This document shows positions 6,131 through 6,284 of a stretch of 6,284 nucleotides of DNA, in pieces. The stretch lies in the NCBI GenBank assembly GCA_027483425.1, contig JAIXUR010000326.1, positions 1 through 6,284 on the forward strand, given 5' to 3'. The notes under the pieces were generated by a model. The model had not been told where the DNA came from. It saw only the letters and a program-made list of their open reading frames with translations, and ran no database searches. Position 1 is the stretch's first letter. The number at the start of each line of letters is the position of its first letter. A program made the position numbers and the translations under genes. This stretch comes from Cyanobacteriota bacterium. GTDB lineage: Bacteria > Cyanobacteriota > Cyanobacteriia > Phormidesmidales > Phormidesmidaceae.

Positions 6131-6161
6131 CGCAAGGGCTCAGGCCCTGCGCCCCTAGGGG
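6131..6161. repeat. Paired palindromic elements downstream of the binding-protein gene
   Basis: AGGGC (6135-6139) and GCCCT (6144-6148) form a stem with a TCAG loop. With A6134 bulged, three further pairs extend it to 6131-6151. Immediately after lies the perfect 10-bp palindrome CCCCTAGGGG (6152-6161). Together they form a compact GC-rich structured block about 95 nt after the stop codon. No T run follows on the plus strand (TATCTTAAATTT comes next), so at best this is a weak or factor-assisted terminator or an mRNA 3' stabiliser. Confidence 0.4.
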
Positions 6162-6259
6162 AGGGGTATCTTAAATTTCCAGAAATCTTCTTAGGCGACT
6201 TCTAGAAAATAGTTTCCCCAATGGTGGGCAGTACCTACCCCATAGCGGCTACTGGCCAC

Positions 6260-6284
6260 AAAAAAAAAAAAAAATGGCGACTCC
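6260..6284 (-). terminator. Possible intrinsic terminator of a converging gene (half visible)
   Basis: Fifteen A residues (6260-6274) read as a T run on the minus strand, preceded there by GGAGTCGCCA. This is the arrangement of the 3' arm of a terminator stem followed by its U tract. The matching arm would have to lie just beyond the right edge and read close to TGGCGACTCC on the minus strand. If so, a minus-strand gene to the right converges on the binding-protein gene. Only half the structure is in view, so the call is tentative. Confidence 0.3.

Larger units (their letters stand above)
6039..6284. other. Intergenic region after the binding-protein gene
   Basis: No convincing gene is seen in these 246 nt. 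The best frame, ATG 6125 to TAG 6205 (26 residues), has no ribosome binding site and no recognisable product. The region holds a bulged stem and a palindrome at 6131-6161, and two TTCYAGAA sites at 6177-6184 and 6200-6207 whose centres are 23 bp apart. A 15-nt A run lies at 6260-6274, and an ATG overlaps its last A (6274-6276, MAT...) at the right edge. That ATG lacks a purine-rich site other than the A run, so I do not call a gene start there. Confidence 0.5.

Noticed and set aside
3058..6159. Recurring CCTAGG hexamers in non-coding DNA (3058, 3105, 6039, 6154)
   Set aside because: Four copies of a 6-mer with no shared flanks beyond a few bases. There is no sign of an attachment site, insertion sequence or recombination target.
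6125..6205. A 26-codon frame after the binding-protein gene
   Set aside because: There is no ribosome binding site, it runs through the palindromic block, and nothing in it resembles a known small protein.

Overview
The window looks like ordinary chromosomal DNA from a GC-rich cyanobacterium, most likely a filamentous Leptolyngbya/Nodosilinea/Phormidium-type lineage. The lineage is an inference. It rests on seven copies of the octamer GCGATCGC (HIP1, a cyanobacterial hallmark), on a pilM-pilN-pilO-(pilQ) order with no pilP between pilO and pilQ, and on the cyanobacterial style of the Pil proteins, for example the PilN N-terminus MYSLDINFLKDRE.

Left half, minus strand (1-3002): a type IV pilus alignment-subcomplex operon read right to left. 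It runs pilM (3002-1902), pilN (1899-1123), pilO (1126-203), then the first 25 codons of a probable pilQ secretin gene (75-1), which continues past the left edge. pilM and pilN are 2 nt apart and pilN and pilO overlap by 4 nt (ATGA), which indicates tight co-translation. pilO and pilQ are separated by 127 nt that hold a strong pilQ ribosome binding site. PilM is the cytoplasmic actin-like protein that docks on the PilN N-terminal tail. PilN and PilO are single-pass inner-membrane coiled-coil proteins, and PilQ would be the outer-membrane channel. Together they support pilus-dependent motility and, in cyanobacteria, phototaxis and natural transformation.

Centre (3003-3395): a 393-nt divergent intergenic region, AT-rich in its middle. 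It holds candidate control signals for pilM on one side and purT on the other, a 7-bp hairpin, and three copies of GAAAAGTG in mixed orientation.

Right half, plus strand: purT (3396-4604), the formate-dependent GAR transformylase of purine synthesis, with all catalytic and ligand residues known from the E. coli enzyme in place. A 150-nt gap follows with a 15-bp tandem repeat and a small inverted repeat. Next comes a lipoprotein solute-binding protein of a family 1, sugar-type ABC importer (4755-6038). No permease or ATPase gene follows it within the window. The last 246 nt (6039-6284) hold no convincing gene, only palindromes, a pair of TTCYAGAA sites and a 15-nt A run next to what may be half of a terminator hairpin.

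No novel defence, mobile or biosynthetic system was found. The most checkable oddities are the intergenic motifs, the proline/alanine tail of PilO, the pilM start site and the orphan-looking binding protein.
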